From Taklimakanibacter sp049323275 (GTDB taxonomy: Bacteria; Pseudomonadota; Alphaproteobacteria; Rhizobiales; Aestuariivirgaceae): a stretch of DNA of 64,000 nt. The position numbers were made by a program, and so were the translations under genes. Shown piece by piece: positions 33,634 to 42,536 of the stretch (positions are counted from its first letter, which is position 1; each line of letters starts with the position of its first letter). Below the pieces are notes generated by a model. That model had not been told where the DNA came from. It searched no databases and saw only the letters and a list, made by a program, of their open reading frames with translations. The stretch spans positions 23,870 through 87,869 of the forward strand of contig JBMOOM010000055.1 in assembly GCA_049323275.1 (NCBI GenBank). The letters are read 5' to 3'.

Positions 33634-36282
33634 TCATTTCAAGCCGCGCCAGCCGAGCAAGCGCATCGCATTTGCCGTAACGAGCACAGTCGCGCCGGTG
33701 TCAGCGAGAATGGCGGGCCATAGGCCCGTTACACCGATTACGGTCGTAACTAAAAACACCCCCTTCAGTCCGAGTGAAAGGACGATGTTCTGGCAAATAT
33801 TGGTCATCGTCGCGCGCGACAGCGCGATCATGTTTGCGACGTCCTTAACCCGACCATGAAGGACGGCGGCATCGGCAGTTTCCAGCGCGACATCGGTGCC
33901 GCCACCCATGGCTATGCCAACGTCGGCCGCCGCCAGTGCCGGCGCGTCGTTGATTCCGTCTCCTACCTTCCCGACCCGCAACCCGGATCTCTGAAGCTCG
34001 CCAACAATCCGCTGCTTGTCCTCGGGCAACAATTCAGCCCGCGGCTCGATGCCAAGTGACGAGGCGATCGCCATTGCGGTCCGCTTATTGTCACCGGTCA
34101 GCATCAGGGTGGAGACATTGAGGCGCTTAAGCAACTCAATGCCTTCGCGTGCATCGTCGCGTGGCTCATCGCGCATGGCTATCAGGCCAGCGACTTCCTT
34201 TCCGGCGAGGAGCACAGAGACTGTCTTGCCCTCGTCGTTGAGAGTAGCGATCCGGCTCGCTAGTTCGGTCGCAAGAGGCGTACGCTGTTGAGCCGCTTGT
34301 GGGGATCCTAAGAACAAATCGATCTCGCCCACCGACCCGATCACCCCTTGGCCTCCGAGTGCCTTGGCGCCTTTTGCGGCTATCGGTTCAATTCCGCTGT
34401 TACGAGCTTTATTCAGGATGGCGGTCGCTAGGGGATGGCTCGAGCCCAGTTCGAGATCGGCAGCAAATTTGAGAACTTCCCCCTCCGAATAAGAACCGGC
34501 GACGATATCAGTGACCCTCGGTTTTCCCTCGGTTAACGTACCCGTTTTGTCAAAAGCAACTTTCTCTAGCCTCCCAAGCGACTCCAGGACGGCGCCGCCC
34601 TTCATGAGCAGTCCTCTTCGGGCGCCGGCAGACAAACTCGCCGCGATCGCTGCTGGAGTGGAAATGACCAGCGCGCATGGGCAACCGATAAGGAGAATGG
34701 CCAATCCCTTGTAGATCCATTCAGTCCAATCGCCGCCGAACACCAAGGGAGGAGCTATGGCTATTAACGCCGCGACAACCATAACACCGGGCGTGTAATA
34801 AGTCGAAAATCGGTCGATGAAGCGCTCGGTTGGTGCCTTCGATTCCTGGGCTTGTTCGACAAGTTGGATGATTCGGGCGATGGTGTTGTCGGCCGCCGAA
34901 GCTGTAACCTTAACCCGAATTGCCGCATCCTGATTGATCGTACCAGCGTAGATTTGGTCGCCGGGAGATTTTCGTTTGGGCACCGACTCGCCAGTCACCG
35001 GCGCCTCATCGACTGAAGTTTCGCCAGTCGTAATGATACCGTCCGCCGGGATGCGGTCACCTGGTCGGACGAGGATTGTTGCCCCAACTTTGAGGCTTTC
35101 GGCAGCTACCTCGGTCGTTATACCGTTGAGCTCAAGAAACGCCGTTTTGGGGACCAGTGTCGCGAGGGCGCGAATGCTGGCGCGCGCACGACCAGCGGCC
35201 ACCCCTTCAAGGAGTTCGCCGACCAGAAACAAGAAAACCACAACGGCCGCTTCCTCCCCGGCGTTGATGACAACCGCGCCCACCGCGGCGACTGTCATCA
35301 ACATTTCGATAGTAAAAGGCGAACCGTTGACAGCAGCCATCACAGCGCGCCGAGCAATTGGAATGAGGCCCACCGCCATTGCTACGACAAAAGCCCAAAG
35401 CTCTATCGCTGGGAAGAGTTTGCCGGCGACGAAGGCGGTTGCAAGGGCAAAGCCGCACAATATAGTCAAGCGAGCCTTGGCGGTTTTCCACCACGGCCCC
35501 TCCTCGAGGCCTTGGTCGCGCGGCGAGGTGCCGGCAACGGCGGTTCCGAGGTCAGCCCCCTCCGACAGGTCATTCGAGCTTGGTGTTTCATCCAGCGGCG
35601 CTATGGCTGCGCCGACTCGACTGGCGGTCACCGCCATGGCCTTGTAACCTAACCCGTTCACCCGCTTGAGGACATCAGTTAGGTCCGTCCTCCGATCATG
35701 CTCAATCGTCATTGTCGCTGCGGTTACCGAAACCGAGACCTCTCTAACACCTTCGATGCGCTTGACGGCGGTGGTGATTTTGTTGGCGCAGCTTGCACAA
35801 TCCATTCCCTCAACCCGATAACGAGTCCGGAGGAGGTTTTCGGGCGTTAGGGTCTTGTCTCGACTTTGGTCGGACTGGGTATGTCTCGAATGATCATGCC
35901 CTGCGTGATCATGGCCCGAATGATCATGGCCTGTGTGATCATGCCCTGAGTGATCACGACCCGAGTGGTCATGGCCGGAACATTTCGAGTGATCGTGATC
36001 GTCGACTTGAGCGACAATCGCGGATGACGCTGTGGTATCGATTGTCGGCTGCCGAGCATCGGTCATAACTGTCACTTTATAGCCTAGGCTTTCGACACGT
36101 TTCGCAAGTCTTGACAAGTCGGCATCGAGCTGATGTTCGACAATCATCGTCCCCGCCGTAACCGAGACGGATACATCGCCTACACCATCAAACCGCCTGA
36201 TGGCCTTATCGATTTTGCTCGCGCAGCCCGCGCAATCCATTCCTTCCACTCGAAACCGCGATTTTTTTAAGCGAGCATCCAT
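33634..36282 (-). CDS. zntA: Zn/Cd/Pb-type P1B-ATPase with two HMA domains
   Basis: An 882-residue metal-exporting P1B-2 ATPase of the inner membrane. Two N-terminal HMA domains carry EGMDCAGCASKI (about 13-24) and EGMDCASCANKI (about 154-165). Between them lies a His/Asp-rich linker. The catalytic set is complete: VTGESVPK (actuator), IGCPCALVIS (CPC in the membrane), VAFDKTGTLTEG (phosphorylated Asp), SSHPLA, MLTGDN and VGDGINDAPAL; the last helix has ADTGATVLVTANAMRLL with the Asp used by Zn/Cd pumps. Transcribed from promoter B. Metal choice is inferred from these motifs. Confidence 0.9.
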   Translation of the reverse strand: MDARLKKSRFRVEGMDCAGCASKIDKAIRRFDGVGDVSVSVTAGTMIVEHQLDADLSRLAKRVESLGYKVTVMTDARQPTIDTTASSAIVAQVDDHDHSKCSGHDHSGRDHSGHDHTGHDHSGHDHAGHDHSRHTQSDQSRDKTLTPENLLRTRYRVEGMDCASCANKITTAVKRIEGVREVSVSVTAATMTIEHDRRTDLTDVLKRVNGLGYKAMAVTASRVGAAIAPLDETPSSNDLSEGADLGTAVAGTSPRDQGLEEGPWWKTAKARLTILCGFALATAFVAGKLFPAIELWAFVVAMAVGLIPIARRAVMAAVNGSPFTIEMLMTVAAVGAVVINAGEEAAVVVFLFLVGELLEGVAAGRARASIRALATLVPKTAFLELNGITTEVAAESLKVGATILVRPGDRIPADGIITTGETSVDEAPVTGESVPKRKSPGDQIYAGTINQDAAIRVKVTASAADNTIARIIQLVEQAQESKAPTERFIDRFSTYYTPGVMVVAALIAIAPPLVFGGDWTEWIYKGLAILLIGCPCALVISTPAAIAASLSAGARRGLLMKGGAVLESLGRLEKVAFDKTGTLTEGKPRVTDIVAGSYSEGEVLKFAADLELGSSHPLATAILNKARNSGIEPIAAKGAKALGGQGVIGSVGEIDLFLGSPQAAQQRTPLATELASRIATLNDEGKTVSVLLAGKEVAGLIAMRDEPRDDAREGIELLKRLNVSTLMLTGDNKRTAMAIASSLGIEPRAELLPEDKQRIVGELQRSGLRVGKVGDGINDAPALAAADVGIAMGGGTDVALETADAAVLHGRVKDVANMIALSRATMTNICQNIVLSLGLKGVFLVTTVIGVTGLWPAILADTGATVLVTANAMRLLGWRGLK
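35891..35976 (-). repeat. 15-bp tandem repeat coding the His-rich linker of the ATPase
   Basis: About six copies of a degenerate 15-bp unit (core TGATCATG, then CC and G/C-rich bases), each coding H-D-H-x-G with x mostly Ser, Thr or Ala. The unit count is likely to vary between strains, since slippage in frame leaves the protein intact. Confidence 0.7.
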
Positions 36283-36313
36283 GCCAAAACCTCGTACCTA
36301 GAGATTAGGCTGA

Positions 36314-36344
36314 CGATAGATGCTCTAGTAGCTAGAGGAGCAAG
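36314..36344 (-). promoter_or_regulatory. MerR-type promoter B of the Zn/Cd ATPase
   Basis: Minus strand: -35 TTGCTC (36344-36339), 19-bp spacer CTCTAGCTACTAGAGCATC, -10 TATCGT (36319-36314). The spacer holds the perfect dyad CTCTAG-CTA-CTAGAG. It lies 32 bp upstream of the ATPase start, the classic layout of a zntA or cadA promoter. Confidence 0.8.
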
Positions 36345-36682
36345 GGAAAAATCCAGAAAGAAGGCCCGATGAAGTTCTCGAGTGAGAGGATTGATGACTA
36401 GGTCGCGATACGCCCGCTGGGTTTCCTCAGCCTAGCCATGATAGCAAGTCGGCCGTCGGAGGGGACACGTGGAGCCCCATTGCCATCACGGCCGCGCTGC
36501 CGGCAAAATGGTGAGATCAAGGCGATGCCGGGGAGCCACCGACCTTAATTCGTGGCCGGCGAAAGGCTTATTGAGCCAGAGTGAGCTTAATTGTCGAAGC
36601 CTGATTCCTTCCTTTGCCCACCCCTGACCAACGACGTCTTGAGAACGTGGGCCTCAGATTGGAAGATAGTTGCAAGATTCGC

Positions 36683-36713
36683 TTGAAGCTCTAGCAGCTG
36701 TAGGTTCTATCCT
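36683..36713 (+). promoter_or_regulatory. MerR-type promoter C, plus strand
   Basis: -35 TTGAAG (36683-36688), 19-bp spacer CTCTAGCAGCTGTAGGTTC, -10 TATCCT (36708-36713). The inner dyad CTCTAG-CAG-CTGTAG has one mismatch. It points to the CDF gene 400 bp downstream. Confidence 0.65.
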
Positions 36714-37109
36714 TGGAAGGATTGTGGGCGAACAATTTTGGACCGCTCCATTGAGGAGGCTACTGGCTTGAGTCTGGTCGGCACTGATGACGATTGAGCT
36801 CGGCCTATTTGCACTGCAGCCACAGTCAGCCTTTGGATGGGAGACTGGCAAGGAATCGCCACTGGCTATTGTCCCAAGTACCGAGGTGTTTTAGCCCGAT
36901 AGAGAGGGGCGAGCTCGATAAGATCAATAAATGAAACGTCGGCGGAGGGCTGGTATCGACCCATTTCTGCCCTTCGTACAAACGTTATGATCGAATTATC
37001 GTTCGAGACGTGGTGGGCGCCATGACCCAACCTACAGGCACGGGGCATTTCTTGAGCACATGTTCGACTAAGGAAAGTCTGGGCCGCTTTATAGAGGGAA
37101 ATCATCGCC
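36714..37109. other. Leader between promoter C and the CDF gene
   Basis: Nearly 400 bp with no supported gene in either strand. It may be the remnant of a gene once placed first in the CDF transcript. The preceding 36345-36682 stretch between promoters B and C is also empty of genes. Confidence 0.35.
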
Positions 37110-38027
37110 ATGGGCACAGGGCATTCGCACGCGCAAGTACCTTCTTCCGGAACCGCCGCCGGACGCCACAAGAGTAGGCTCACCACAGCCCTTGCTCTGA
37201 CCACGACTTTCATGGCGGTCGAGGTAATCGGCGGTTTATGGACGGGGAGTCTAGCGTTGCTCGCTGACGCGGCGCATATGCTGACCGACGCAGGGGGCCT
37301 AGCACTCGCGCTGCTGGCCATACGCTTCGCTGAACGTCCCGCCACCCCGCAAAAGACTTATGGCTACGTCCGAATGGAGGTGATGTCGGCACTGACAAAT
37401 GCCGTCGTCCTACTACTCCTGACCGTTTACATTCTTTACGAAGCTTATCAGCGTTTCCTCAACCCGCCCGATATTCTCGGTGGTCCAATGCTGGCGGTGG
37501 CTGTCGTCGGCTTGGCGGTCAACCTCATCAGCATGAAGCTATTGTCTGCCGGATCCTCCGAGAGCCTAAACGTAAAGGGGGCTTACTTCGAGGTCCTCAG
37601 CGATATGCTTGGATCACTCGGTGTCATCGTCGCCGCAGCAATCGTGATGTTGACCGGCTGGACGCTGGCGGATCCGATTATCGGTGCCGGAATTGGGCTT
37701 TTCATCATTCCACGTACATGGGCCCTTTTGAAGCAGGCGATCCATATTCTGATGGAGGGAACGCCGGCCGAAGTAGACCTCGTGCTCCTGGAAAGAAATC
37801 TACTGACTATTCCTGGCGTGACTGCGGTTCACGATCTCCATGTCTGGACAATCACCTCCGGCATCGACGCGATGAGCTGCCACCTCGTTGTAGCCGACAT
37901 GGCTCGATCGCGAGTGACTTTACTAAGCGCCCAAGAATTGATGAAGAGCAAATTCGGGCTGACGCACACAACAGTTCAGATCGAAGACCAGGGGCTGCGC
38001 GAGGCTGAAGGCGAGTCGAGGTTTTAA
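37110..38027 (+). CDS. czcD: CDF-family metal cation exporter (CzcD/ZitB-like)
   Basis: A 305-residue cation diffusion facilitator that exchanges Zn, Cd or Co for protons. Six membrane segments are visible, with the metal-site motifs ALLADAAHMLTDAGGLALAL (HxxxD in segment 2) and GAYFEVLSDMLGSLGVI (ExxxD in place of HxxxD in segment 5). A cytoplasmic C-terminal domain follows (LTIPGVTAVHDLHVWTITSG). The N-terminus is short with few His. GAGGG lies about 10 bases before ATG 37110. It faces away from the Zn/Cd ATPase and is probably driven by promoter C. Confidence 0.9.
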   Translation: MGTGHSHAQVPSSGTAAGRHKSRLTTALALTTTFMAVEVIGGLWTGSLALLADAAHMLTDAGGLALALLAIRFAERPATPQKTYGYVRMEVMSALTNAVVLLLLTVYILYEAYQRFLNPPDILGGPMLAVAVVGLAVNLISMKLLSAGSSESLNVKGAYFEVLSDMLGSLGVIVAAAIVMLTGWTLADPIIGAGIGLFIIPRTWALLKQAIHILMEGTPAEVDLVLLERNLLTIPGVTAVHDLHVWTITSGIDAMSCHLVVADMARSRVTLLSAQELMKSKFGLTHTTVQIEDQGLREAEGESRF

Positions 38028-38292
38028 GAAAAAAACGAATTGAATCACACCTCGGAAGTAAAAAATGGCTCAATGCCAGGCTGAGAGAGGACTCGGACAG
38101 CTGAGTGCGGGAATGTCGGCGCACGCAGTATCTGACTATCGCGGTCAATCGAGCTGCACAGTCATCGGCCGACGCCTAATGTCCGAACCGAACTCAGCTA
38201 AATTCGCGCGTAGGCTACGAATGCAGGATACCAATCCTTCAGGGTGCCGAAAATATGCGAACTGCACGATCCTAAAGCGCAATCCTTCTCAA

Positions 38293-39177
38293 TTATGGCG
38301 TGGGTTGCAAGGTGCTGAACCATGCGACGAGCCCAATCACGAAAGAAGCCAGGACAAGTTCAGCAGCGGTACTGGCAACGAGTGCCTTTTGCGCGCCAAT
38401 CCATCGCCTGAGACGCTTTACGAGTACATAGCGGTTAAAAATGGCAAGCACCACCATTGCGGCGACCAGCCCAACCTTTATCAAGAGAAGCAGCTGGTAT
38501 GCCGACTGCATATCGGTTGGTAAGCCCCCAACGATCAGAAGTGTATTTGCGATGCCCGAGACCGTAACCAGCGTCACGGCGACATGCCCCATTGTGGAGA
38601 AGTGGATCAAAGCACGTCGCGCGTTCCCGGCGGTTCCGGCCCCACCCAGCAACGATATGAGAAATAGCAATGGTACGAGCGCGCCAACCCAGGCTCCAGC
38701 ACTCAACAAATGCAACGCCGCATTGAGCTGATGAAATACCCGAACCCAGCCATCGTAGGTCGCCGTATGTCCTGTCAAGGTGGTACTGGCCAGCAGGGCG
38801 GCCGCTAGAATAGCTGTTACGGCCGGACTGTCGCTGCGTCTTAGGGCGGCTATCGTAATTCCAGCTGCGGTAAGCGCTTGAAGCAGCCATGCTGTACCGA
38901 TATTGGTGTTCCAGAGCAGCGACCAGACGAGATTAAGATCAAGGACAGTCCGCCAGCCCTCCCCGATGATGGCGGTCTGCGCCGGCAAGGTAATGGTTGT
39001 CGCGAGCAACAGGCTCACGACAGCTGTTATTCGCCCCAGATAGAGCCGACGCCAAACCGTTCTGCCAGTGTCTGAGGGGACTAGGAGCCAAAGGTAGAGC
39101 CCCGCTCCCCACAGGAATAGCGCTGCGGCGTCGAAGGCGAAGCGTGCCGCGACGATAGCGGCCAAGGGATCAATCAC
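38293..39177 (-). CDS. copD: CopD-family copper transport membrane protein
   Basis: A 294-residue membrane protein of the CopD/PcoD family with eight hydrophobic segments (for example AALFLWGAGLYLWLLVP, AAALLASTTLTGHTATYDG, LLLLIKVGLVAAMVVLAIFN). HLLSAGAWVGALVPL is the family signature. CopD moves copper across the inner membrane together with periplasmic CopC. GTG 39177 follows the CopC stop by 3 bases, so the two genes form an operon. The 265 bp between its end and the CDF gene holds nothing recognisable. Confidence 0.85.
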   Translation of the reverse strand: MIDPLAAIVAARFAFDAAALFLWGAGLYLWLLVPSDTGRTVWRRLYLGRITAVVSLLLATTITLPAQTAIIGEGWRTVLDLNLVWSLLWNTNIGTAWLLQALTAAGITIAALRRSDSPAVTAILAAALLASTTLTGHTATYDGWVRVFHQLNAALHLLSAGAWVGALVPLLFLISLLGGAGTAGNARRALIHFSTMGHVAVTLVTVSGIANTLLIVGGLPTDMQSAYQLLLLIKVGLVAAMVVLAIFNRYVLVKRLRRWIGAQKALVASTAAELVLASFVIGLVAWFSTLQPTP

Positions 39178-39180
39178 AGC

Positions 39181-39543
39181 TTATGGAATCACAGTGAAAT
39201 TGTACTTGCCCTTCAGCTTGTGGCCGTCGGAGGACAGCACAGTCCATTCGACGGAGTATAGCCCCTCAGGAAGCTTAGCCTTAATTGGCACGATCAGGCC
39301 CTTTCCGCCTGGAACAATGGTCAGCGCGCCAGTAAGCACTAGGGCTCCATCCTCTCCACGGAGTGTCAGGCGGCTGAAGGCGAGATTGACTATTTCGTTG
39401 AAGTTGATTTCGACCGCCGACGGTGACGGTCCTTTGGATTGGTCGGCCGGAGAGGCCGCGACGATGCTGGCGTGGGCGAGGGCGGCACTGGAGAACGTAG
39501 AAAGGCTGATGGCAAAGATCGAAATTCGGATTAATGCAAGCAT
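39181..39543 (-). CDS. copC: CopC-family periplasmic copper-binding protein
   Basis: A 120-residue CopC/YobA protein. The signal peptide runs to SSAALA, so the mature chain starts HASIVAASPADQSKG with the N-terminal His that binds Cu(II). FNEIVNLAFSRLTL and YSVEWTVLSSDGHKLKGKYN carry the remaining Asp and His ligands of the Cu(II) site. There is no Met-rich Cu(I) loop. An in-frame ATG at 39555 would add four residues. CopD lies directly downstream. Confidence 0.9.
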   Translation of the reverse strand: MLALIRISIFAISLSTFSSAALAHASIVAASPADQSKGPSPSAVEINFNEIVNLAFSRLTLRGEDGALVLTGALTIVPGGKGLIVPIKAKLPEGLYSVEWTVLSSDGHKLKGKYNFTVIP

Positions 39544-39730
39544 ATGTTTCTCCATGCGCCCGTTTTTAGCGTCAACCGCACCGACTTTGGATCACGTTCT
39601 CCGGGACGATCGATGCTATTGTGAGTGCGAGAGATCGGGGGCCCAAATGGATGTGGTGGCCCAGGTAGCCTTGATCACCACGGGCCATCAAGCCGAAACC
39701 ATCGGTCGATCACCCGACAAATGGAAGAAA

Positions 39731-39752
39731 GCCCCGTCACTGCCGACGGGGC
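39731..39752 (-). terminator. Rho-independent terminator
   Basis: GCCCCGTC (39731-39738) pairs with GACGGGGC (39745-39752) around a 6-base loop. On the minus strand the stem is followed by TTTCTTCC. It ends whatever is transcribed from promoter D, before the copC gene. Confidence 0.7.
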
Positions 39753-40027
39753 TTGCAGTGCGACAATTTTGCTTTACCGAGTAACGCCTTAAGCACTTAG
39801 TTGAAGCATCAATCTCGTTTTCTGAGAGGGGTTATTAGGCCGAGTGACGCTGTCCACACGGCAATCAACCACTTTTGAGCGGCGCATCGAAATCGAGAAT
39901 GCCAAACACCGCTGAAAGCAACTCGAGCAAACCCTCCTTCCCTCGGGGCCGAAATGGAAAGGACCAGCCAGTACTAAGCGACTGCCACCGGTCGCGATAC
40001 GACATTCCCACAGCTGAACGTCGATTG

Positions 40028-40058
40028 ACCATACAACCTCAGGCCGATAGAGGTTCAA
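40028..40058 (-). promoter_or_regulatory. MerR-type promoter D, minus strand
   Basis: Minus strand: -35 TTGAAC (40058-40053), 19-bp spacer CTCTATCGGCCTGAGGTTG, -10 TATGGT (40033-40028). It resembles promoters E, F and G in the GAGGTT arm. Between it and the terminator at 39752 there are only about 270 bp, with no clear gene: a GGAAGGAGG at about 39940 is followed by a TTG frame of only 18 codons. Confidence 0.6.
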
Positions 40059-40221
40059 GGGAAAAAATGAATGAACTTGCTATCGAACAATCGGTAGCGC
40101 CCCGAATTTCCCCCAACCGTTCCGAGCAGGTATTGGCCGGTGACAAAATACGCGAATGGCAACCAGTTGTCAGGCGGCGTCCAAAGCTTGGGCGTGCCCG
40201 TGGTAATGATCACTTTGGCGG

Positions 40222-40590
40222 CTATTCCTTGTCGGCCTCGTTGAGCCCGCCACCGCCTTGAGCATGGTGCTGACGACTTGCCTCGGCGCGCGTGACCGGG
40301 GGAAGGCGATCGGTCTTTGGAAGGCGATGCTTTTGTGTTGAACTGATCGTCATCCATGGTGGAGCTCCCTTGAACCTAGTTGGAAGCCAGGCGGCGGCTA
40401 TCCCGACCAAGAGGGGCAAGTACGGGCTCGTTGTCCACGGGTAATACGAGTTGGACAGAATGATCACAATGATGATGGCGATTTGAATTGACCGCATCAG
40501 GCGCGGCTTTCCGAAGCTGACCAGCGAGTATGCCGCCGCACCAAAGCCGAACATCAGCAAATGTTGAAACCAGCTGGATTCTTCAATCAA
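40222..40590 (-). CDS. Small inner-membrane protein, hypothetical
   Basis: A 122-residue protein with two or three membrane segments (LLMFGFGAAAYSLVSFG, IQIAIIIVIILSNSYY, YLPLLVGIAAAWLPTRF) and a charged tail rich in His, Arg and Gln. I do not recognise a family. The tail ends near promoter D. Position between metal genes is the only hint of function. Confidence 0.5.
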   Translation of the reverse strand: MIEESSWFQHLLMFGFGAAAYSLVSFGKPRLMRSIQIAIIIVIILSNSYYPWTTSPYLPLLVGIAAAWLPTRFKGAPPWMTISSTQKHRLPKTDRLPPVTRAEASRQHHAQGGGGLNEADKE

Positions 40591-40818
40591 GAAAGTTGCT
40601 CGATTGTGGAAATGGTCGGTCGTGGCAGGCTATCGAAGCCTATTCCGCGGTTCGGTCTTTGTCATCTCCCTTCTGACGGAATGAGTATTATCGGCTCGGC
40701 GTGGAAAAATTCCCGTACTGACGAGTTATTCTCGCCACGACTCGGAATATCCAGGCAAAGGCCTCCATATTGGAGGACCGGTGCAATCCTCGGGGACGCC
40801 GAACCCTTTGGCCGTAGT

Positions 40819-41352
40819 CTACTTTTCGGCGATCATCTCGAGTTTGGCCAGTGCCCTTTCCATATCGTCACCTATCCGGCGAATGTCGAGTATGCCAAGC
40901 CACCGTTGGAGGGGGCCGCTTCGTCGCGACTTGAAGCGCCAGGTCACTCGGGTTCCTCCACCAACCGGCTCGAGGCTGATGGACAGCTTCGCAGCCCTTC
41001 CGTTGCTGAGGCTGACCGTCATGGCGAGACTTGTGGGGGGCTGATAGCTTATGATCTCTTGTGAGCCGCGGCCGATGGTGGGATTGTCCGAATTCCACGA
41101 CATCGCCTGTCCCACTCCGACAGGTGGCCCCTTGAAACTATAGTGAAGGCCCAAGTCAGGATTGACCCAAGGCGAAAGGTCGGAAAACCGCTTAAGGTCG
41201 CCGACGAATGAGAAGACCTTTTCCGGTGGGGCCACGATGGTGGTATGGCGTTCAACCTCGATCTCGCTGGGCAACATGAAGGTACCGCCCGCGACCGCGC
41301 CCACCACGGCGATCAAGCCGGGAATGAGGGCGCGCCGGCATTTCAGCATCAT
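40819..41352 (-). CDS. SRPBCC-family protein (polyketide cyclase/START-like)
   Basis: A 177-residue protein with a membrane anchor or signal (ALIPGLIAVVGAVAGGTFML) followed by an SRPBCC hydrophobic-ligand fold: VERHTTIVAPPEKVFSFVGD, LKRFSDLSPWV, SWNSDNPTIGRGSQEIISYQ and VTWRFKS near the end. The family binds lipids or other hydrophobic ligands; the ligand is unknown. It does not belong to a clear operon: the gaps on both sides exceed 200 bp and hold no recognisable genes. Confidence 0.75.
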   Translation of the reverse strand: MMLKCRRALIPGLIAVVGAVAGGTFMLPSEIEVERHTTIVAPPEKVFSFVGDLKRFSDLSPWVNPDLGLHYSFKGPPVGVGQAMSWNSDNPTIGRGSQEIISYQPPTSLAMTVSLSNGRAAKLSISLEPVGGGTRVTWRFKSRRSGPLQRWLGILDIRRIGDDMERALAKLEMIAEK

Positions 41353-41582
41353 GAATAGCCGCTAACAAATAGACGACGGTCACCGGAGATTCGCTCGCTG
41401 TGATGGTGCATGGGTAGTTTCGATAAATGTTCCTGGAGCTTATAGCCGTCCCAGCCGTCATTGCCCCAGTCATCTCGCGAGTTCATAGTGTCCCCTGCCA
41501 TCGAGTTTCGGAGCCGATCAAAAACATTGCGGGCATGGAGTGGTGAAATCAGCCCTGATACCAAAATCGTTGTGCCAGTTAG

Positions 41583-42536
41583 TTAGGCCCGGACCTCCTG
41601 GCGCTGAAAAGCCACGTAACCAAAGGCAAAAAGCAAAATCATAGCTGAAATTAGCCCGGTGATTTGCGGCCAAACAATCAAAATACTTTGGAGCGTTGGT
41701 ATGGGCGCGCCCATGATCGCGCCTTGGACTTGGTCAAGAAATAGTGGGCCGACCGAACGTGCCGAAGGGTCGAGTAGGATCGTGGTCGCTTCGCCATAGA
41801 GAACCTGGGGCGACAATCGAGCAATAGCTTGCTGGGCTTCGAATTGGCCGACAACCGACATCGGATCAAGGCGATCAATCGGCGAGAAAGCACCGGCGAT
41901 CAAACGCGCGAGCATGCCCCAGAAGACCGACAGGACTAGCCAAGTCGACAAGGCGGCGAGCGCCGACGTTGCCGGCGAGCGAATTAGGATTGATAGGACG
42001 ATTGCGATGGCTAGCCAAACACCGGTGTAGGCTACCGTAACTGCCAGGAACACCCCACCCCGAATAACGTCGGCAAATGACGGTGGCAAACCCAGGGAAA
42101 GGATGCCGAGACCGATCATCATGAGCCAAAGGGTCAGGAGGCCGATCGTAATAACCAGGATGTTGCCAAGGAATTTCCCGAATAGGACCGCGTCACGATA
42201 GATCGGTTGGGCAAGGAGACGGCTCATGGTGCGGCGCGCATATTCACCATTGATGGCGTCGAAGCCTAAGGCGATTGCGACAAGGGGGAGGAGGAAACTC
42301 AAAAAGTCGACAAACGAGGGTAAAGGGTCACGTGCCGTTGTCAGGAGTTTGAGAAATAGAAATTCCTCTTCCGCCGAGGTAGCGGTAATTTGTCCGATAG
42401 CGCCATAAATGGCGCCCAGCGCCGTCAGGAGGATAAGCAGCATGATCAGGTGGAATCGGGCACTCATTATGCTATCGGCTGCTTCTTTGAGTGAGACAGC
42501 CGCGACGCCATTGAATGGCGACCCGCTACACCGCAC
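41583..42536 (-). CDS. ABC-2 type permease (NosY-like)
   Basis: A permease of about 317 residues with six hydrophobic segments (HLIMLLILLTALGAIYGAIG, FLLPLVAIALGFDAINGEYA, LVITIGLLTLWLMMIGLGIL and others). GFDAINGEYARRTMSRLLAQ is the ABC-2/NosY motif that contacts the ATPase. GTG 42536 is chosen because GGAGGGAG lies directly upstream and it overlaps the ATPase stop by 11 bases; an in-frame ATG at 42575 is possible. Together with the ATPase and the NEW3 protein it forms one export or assembly system. Confidence 0.8.
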   Translation of the reverse strand: MRCSGSPFNGVAAVSLKEAADSIMSARFHLIMLLILLTALGAIYGAIGQITATSAEEEFLFLKLLTTARDPLPSFVDFLSFLLPLVAIALGFDAINGEYARRTMSRLLAQPIYRDAVLFGKFLGNILVITIGLLTLWLMMIGLGILSLGLPPSFADVIRGGVFLAVTVAYTGVWLAIAIVLSILIRSPATSALAALSTWLVLSVFWGMLARLIAGAFSPIDRLDPMSVVGQFEAQQAIARLSPQVLYGEATTILLDPSARSVGPLFLDQVQGAIMGAPIPTLQSILIVWPQITGLISAMILLFAFGYVAFQRQEVRA

